Shown piece after piece: positions 59,996 to 64,000 of a stretch of DNA of 64,000 nucleotides. The notes beneath the pieces were generated by a model. The model made no database searches and was not told where the DNA came from. It was given only the letters and a program-made list of their open reading frames with translations. The DNA comes from Labia minor. Its lineage: Eukaryota; Arthropoda; Insecta; Dermaptera; Spongiphoridae. The position numbers were made by a program, and so were the translations under genes. The DNA lies in the NCBI GenBank assembly GCA_963082975.1, contig OY720345.1, positions 56,650,528 through 56,714,527 of the forward strand, written 5' to 3'. Positions within the stretch are counted from its first letter, which is position 1; every line of letters begins with the position of its first letter.

Positions 59996-60957
59996 TTAAT
60001 AAAGGAAATCATATTTGAATAGAAAAATTATTATTTGTTGCGCCCCACTTTTTACGTTATGGACAGTTTGATTCAAATCAGATCTCTTGTATGTAATGTC
60101 AGTATGGATTTTCAGAAAAAAATTATTTTCTCCTTTTTAGTCCGTTAGTAAAACGTGGTTTTTTAAAATTTTTTTTTTATAAAGTATTATTTATATTGAT
60201 ATACAAAGACGTAATTATATTGCCATAGATATTTTTTTAAAATTTAATGTAAAAATATATATAGAATTTTTTTTAAAATTGAATGTAACATTATATATAT
60301 AAATGTTTATACATTCGTTAAGAATTAATTTAAATATGATTTATGTATATTCTGTGAGGAATATATATATAATTTCATATTAAACAATAAAATAATTTCT
60401 ATAACAATAAAATTATACTTACCTTAGAAATTATAATATAAAATTTAATAATTAATAATAAAATAATTTCTATAACAATAAAATTATACTTACCTTAGAA
60501 AACCTAATTATAATATATAATTTAATAATTAATAATTAAATAATTTCTCTAATAATAAAAATATATAACTTTAGAAACCATCTTGGTAAGCTGTGGTCAG
60601 CTGTGGTATGCCTTCCTTATTCAAATGAAATGATTCAGAATCAGTGGTTTTTAAAAATATGACTGCAGTGCCACCTGTCGGGCAATACTATCTGTTTGTG
60701 CCTCTAGTGCTATCTATTAAACCAGTTTAGAATCAAGCTCCGTTTCAAGATTCAGATAAAGCTGTCATCCAGGTGCATCTCACTCTTAGGAAAGCTCTGA
60801 GTCCATGTTTTGACTTTAATGAGTTATGATACCAGAAGGCGCTGCAGGCACCCAATTTGTAACTCTGAAGACGCTCACGAGGCCGCACTACTGTAGAAGA
60901 TAAAATTTGAATTTATTTTCTTGGACTTGTAAAATCATCCCCCAGTTGTGTGTCCAT
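59996..60957. other. Family B-derived sequence with short tandem duplications
   Basis: Includes two tandem copies of ATAAAATTATACTTACCTTA at about 60410-60430 and 60477-60497 next to the MVSK first-exon candidate (60581-60570). From about 60768 the block TCTCACTCTTAGGAAAGCTC ... GACTTGTAAAATCATCC is the inverted match of 54444-54615. Otherwise AT-rich. Confidence 0.5.
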
Positions 60958-61304
60958 CAGGGGGTGGACACGCAATGATATTTTTTTGAAACAGCGTTTG
61001 GCGCTGCTATGCGGATGCATGCACGAACTAATTGAGAAAAAAACCGGCCGGCCTGGCACCATTTTTAAAATCTATTTTGAATGAATGAGAGCGGGAGGAA
61101 TGAAAAAATTATGAAATTTTTCAGTTAAGTGAAAAATTATTTATTTAAAGCTATATAAAACAGACATTTCAGAAATAAATTTTTTTTTTTAGAAAATTGC
61201 TTAATTGTTGGTCTTATCACAAAATAAATAATTTTTCACTTAAGTGAAAATTTTAATAATTTTCATGGATATAATAAAAGAATAATGTTGTATGTGGCAT
61301 ATTT

Positions 61305-62400
61305 ATTTATTTTTCAATCATACAATAATAATACAACCCTAACCCTTTATGCATGTATTTTTTTAAATTGTATAAAATTACTCATATAAATAAAATTTAC
61401 ACTATTTTTCAATTATACAATAATAATTATATAAAACTTTATAAAACATTATATAAAATTACTCACATAAATAAAATTTACACTATTTTTCAATCATACA
61501 ATAATAATACAACCCTAACCCTTTACGCATGCATTTTTTTAAATTGTATAAAATTACTCATATAAATAAAATTTACACTATTTTTCAATTATACAATAAT
61601 AATTATATAAAACTTTATAAAACATTATATAAAATTTTTCACATAAATAAAATTTACACTATTTTTCAATCATACAATAATAATACAACCCTAACCCTTT
61701 ACGCATGCATTTTTTTAAATTGTATAAAATTACTCATATAAATAAAATTTACACTATTTTTCAATTATACAATAATAATTATATAAAACTTTATAAAACA
61801 TTATATAAAATTTTTCACATAAATAAAATTTACACTATTTTTCAATCATACAATAATAATACAACCCTAACCCTTTACGCATGCATTTTTTTAAATTGTA
61901 TAAAATTACTCATATAAATAAAATTTACACTATTTTTCAATTATACAATAATAATTATATAAAACTTTATAAAACATTATATAAAATTTTTCTCATAAAT
62001 AAAATTTACACTATTTTTCAATCATACAATAATAATACAACCCTAACCCTTTACGCATGCATTTTTTTAGATTGTATAAAATTACTCATATAAATAAAAT
62101 TTACACTATTTTTCAATTATACAATAATAATTATATAAAACTTTATAAAACATTATATAAAATTTTTCTCATAAATAAAATTTACACTATTTTTCAATCA
62201 TACAATAATAATATAAAAATAATGTTAATTTTATTTATAATCTAACCCTTTACGAATGCATTTTTTTAAATTGTATAAAATTACTCATATAAATAAAATT
62301 TACACTATTTTTCAATTATACAATAATAATTATATAAAACTTTATAAAACATTATATAAAATTTTTCACATAAATAAAATTTACACTATTTTTCAATTAA
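61305..62400. repeat. Satellite array inside family C copy 2 (six units)
   Basis: Units begin at 61353, 61529, 61705, 61881, 62057 (all 176 bp apart) and 62259 (about 202 bp). The first five carry AACCCTAACCCTTTA(T/C)GCATG; only the last has the AATATAAAAATAATG...ATCTAACCC variant. Total unit number equals copy 1, but the mix of unit types differs (5+1 here, 3+3 there). Confidence 0.9.
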
Positions 62401-63072
62401 TCAATTGACTGTTGATGTCTATTTTGCTTCAATAGTCGCTTGACCTCGGTGAACCTTTGGTACAATCTTTTCTTCATGGGAGATAAATATTTTATTCTTG
62501 AAGAAAATTCAGATGGTGTAGGCGTATGTCCCGCTGAACACCTGCAAAAATTAATTAAGTTTAAAAAAAAATTCCAAAGAATTAATACAGAAAAGCCTAA
62601 GCAAACTAAAAATTTATTTTAAATCATTATAAAAAATCTATTTAAAGTTAGGAGAAGATTAATGAATTTTATTAAAAAATATAATACATACTTCTCGCAG
62701 GGCTGGATTCGAAAAGATCAGTCTTCTCTGATACCAAGCCCAAACCATCTGATGTAGTATTAACAGGTGTTGCTATAAATATTTAAAAAAATTAATAAAA
62801 TTATTTTCTTTTATTATTAATATATTTTTTGGTAAACAACAACTTTAAATTATTGTTGTTTTACCCACTCTTAAAAAATTACACCTTGGAAAATAGAACA
62901 AGTGTCCTCGTTCTCCTTCAGGTAGAGAATTCGTAATACAATCTTTCTGAATACAATTAAAAACCTGCAAAATCAAAAATTTATTTATATGTACATATAT
63001 TATATAACTTTATAATAAAAAATAATCATCAATAATAGTAAAAATATTAATTAAACTTACTTTAGGAACCAT
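62397..63072 (-). CDS. THAP-type gene of family C copy 2, missing its second THAP half
   Basis: Same exon layout as copy 1: MVPK (63072-63061), then CIQKDCITNSLP and ERGHLFYFPR, then the TPVNTTSDGLG exon, then the basic coiled tail RIKYLSPMKKRLYQRF to TAA at 62397. Differences from copy 1 in this part are few (for example GATCAGTC for GATCACTC). The CxxH half of the domain is again absent, so the deletion predates the split of the two copies. Confidence 0.5.
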
Positions 63073-63326
63073 ATTGCACGCAATTGGACAGCGACAGATC
63101 ACGTTACGTATGCCTGGCAGAGATATTTTAAATGGGACGAGTGCTCGTTGTCCACAAGTCACTAGCTGTTGTTAAATGTTTTCGGGTGTTTTCGGATAAC
63201 CGAAACAAACCGAATTAAAATTAGTGCTAGCAACAGCAGCGCCTCGAGCGGCCTCGAGTGATGCATGCATGCATTGTCACACTGGAAATTTCTCTGCCGT
63301 AAGAGAGACCCCCCCCTGGTGTCCAT

Positions 63327-64000
63327 GTGTGTTGATGTGTGTCATTGTCCCCTCGCCACAGGCTACATCGTGCATAAAAATTCGAAATCCGAAGGCAGCA
63401 ATTGCAAACATGCCTACAGTAAGTAAAATTTTATTATATAAATTATTTTATATTAATATTAAATTTATTAATATATTATTAAATATTTTATTTATTTACA
63501 AAATTTTACATATTTGCCATATTAAATATTATTATTTATATTTACATTAATATTCAGTATTACTGAATTATGTACATATAAAATAAAATATTTGAATATA
63601 TTATTAATATATGTTGTCTATTGAAAATGATCGAGTTTCTTTCTATTTTAACTATTCTTCTATTTCCTCGTATACCTGATCCAAGACAATAGGCTAAGTT
63701 TTTGTTAAACAGACCATATTTATAACCTGTAGATCAACCCATGTACTTAAAATTCGATATTCCAAACATATCTATTAAACTATTTTAAAATTATTTGTTA
63801 TCATTTCTCAGATGGATTAATCATGAAAACAGCGATTTTACAACAAGCGAGAAGAAAAAGTTAAACCGTGGAGTGATACCTCAGAAAGTAACCCAAGATA
63901 ATATGTTTTGTGTATTTAATAAAACTATTTTCAAAGGTGTAAATTTATACGTCTCACAATATATGAAAAAACAATATGTAAATAAGATATGTTTAATAGT
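63327..64000 (+). mobile_element. Family B element, copy 4, running off the right edge
   Basis: The inverted counterpart of 44165-45370. It includes TCCCCTCGCCACAGGCTACA, an ATG CCT ACA | GTAAGT first-exon candidate (63410-63418), and at 63812 a TTTCTCAG acceptor with the WINHENSDFTTSEKKKL frame. It lacks MITE D, so it shows that site without the insertion, and it keeps sequence around the first exon that copy 1 has lost. A stretch at 63650-63690 reads LLFPRIPDPRQ, resembling the FP motif of THAP domains, with stops. Confidence 0.6.

Larger units (their letters stand above)
54898..60600 (-). mobile_element. Family B-like element, copy 3, heavily invaded
   Basis: Starts CACAGACCATCTCTATAAGA at 54898. 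Its own sequence can be followed to about 55271, resumes after a Helitron at about 57055, and includes THAP and possible transposase exons on the minus strand (58104-57752). An ATG GTT TCT AAA (MVSK) first-exon candidate is at 60581-60570. A Helitron, a Jockey-type LINE piece and an LTR lie inside. The right end was not found. Confidence 0.5.
60958..63318 (-). mobile_element. Family C P-like transposon, copy 2, with perfect 8-bp TSD
   Basis: CAGGGGGTGGACACGCAATG at 60958 to GAGACCCCCCCCTG at 63318, flanked by GTGTCCAT at 60950-60957 and 63319-63326. It is nearly identical to copy 1 outside the satellite array. The target is a family B copy: GTTGTGTGTCCAT on the left and GTGTGTTGATG ... CCTCGCCACAGGCTACATCG on the right are one continuous sequence when the element is removed, and match the inverted 45290-45370 region. 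Confidence 0.88.

Noticed and set aside
50686..62245. Series of open frames of 60-70 codons with peptide MYFFKLYKITHINKIY
   Set aside because: They track the satellite unit exactly, have extreme Ile/Tyr/Asn/Lys bias from AT-rich DNA, overlap by design of the repeat, and have no start context or domain.

Overview
The window is AT-rich nuclear DNA from an insect. Its genes have many short exons with GT-AG introns, mostly 50-150 bp. The single-copy gene set and the compact introns would suit a hymenopteran such as a parasitoid wasp, but that is an inference; no species can be named from sequence alone. It splits into a gene-bearing part (about 1-43 kb) and a 20-kb nest of transposons (about 43-64 kb).

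Gene part, left to right: an unrecognised partial gene on the minus strand at the left edge; a strip of old mobile DNA (LINE, SINE and hAT-type pieces, 0.8-4.1 kb); HLCS, biotin protein ligase (minus, 7378-13734); a C19orf12 homologue (plus, 14962-16993); Sec24 of the A/B type (minus, 18987-25753) with a deleted mariner in one intron; RAP1GDS1/SmgGDS (minus, 29789-33491); a BTB/POZ protein with four C2H2 fingers (plus, 34215-36124), divergent from RAP1GDS1 across a CCAAT-box-rich spacer; and PRPF6, a tri-snRNP splicing factor (minus, 37796-42678). Exon chains were read by eye and joined by splice signals and phase. Five of the six recognised genes join in frame end to end: C19orf12 141 aa, Sec24 1210 aa, RAP1GDS1 616 aa, BTB-ZF 429 aa, PRPF6 935 aa. 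HLCS has one unresolved junction. These are housekeeping genes with no shared pathway; their order says little about function.

Transposon nest: this holds several interleaved element families that carry pieces of a THAP-domain (C2CH zinc) gene. Family C is a 2.4-kb element present twice (50291-52700 and 60958-63318). Each copy has perfect, different 8-bp target duplications, CAGGGGG ends, an internal six-unit satellite array and a minus-strand THAP-type gene. Family A (three copies) carries an 83-codon THAP mini-gene that is open with all four zinc ligands in two copies and frameshifted in the third. Family B (CACAGAC ends) includes one copy with a THAP first half and a possible P-type transposase C-terminus. 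Nested within are a 0.54-kb MITE (filled and empty sites both visible), a Helitron with canonical ends, an LTR of about 0.73 kb with TG...CA ends and a 4-bp duplication, LINE fragments, and a two-exon C2H2 zinc-finger gene of 242 aa. THAP domains, 8-bp duplications and CA...TG ends together point to the P-element superfamily, with non-autonomous derivatives. This nest is the least explained part of the window.
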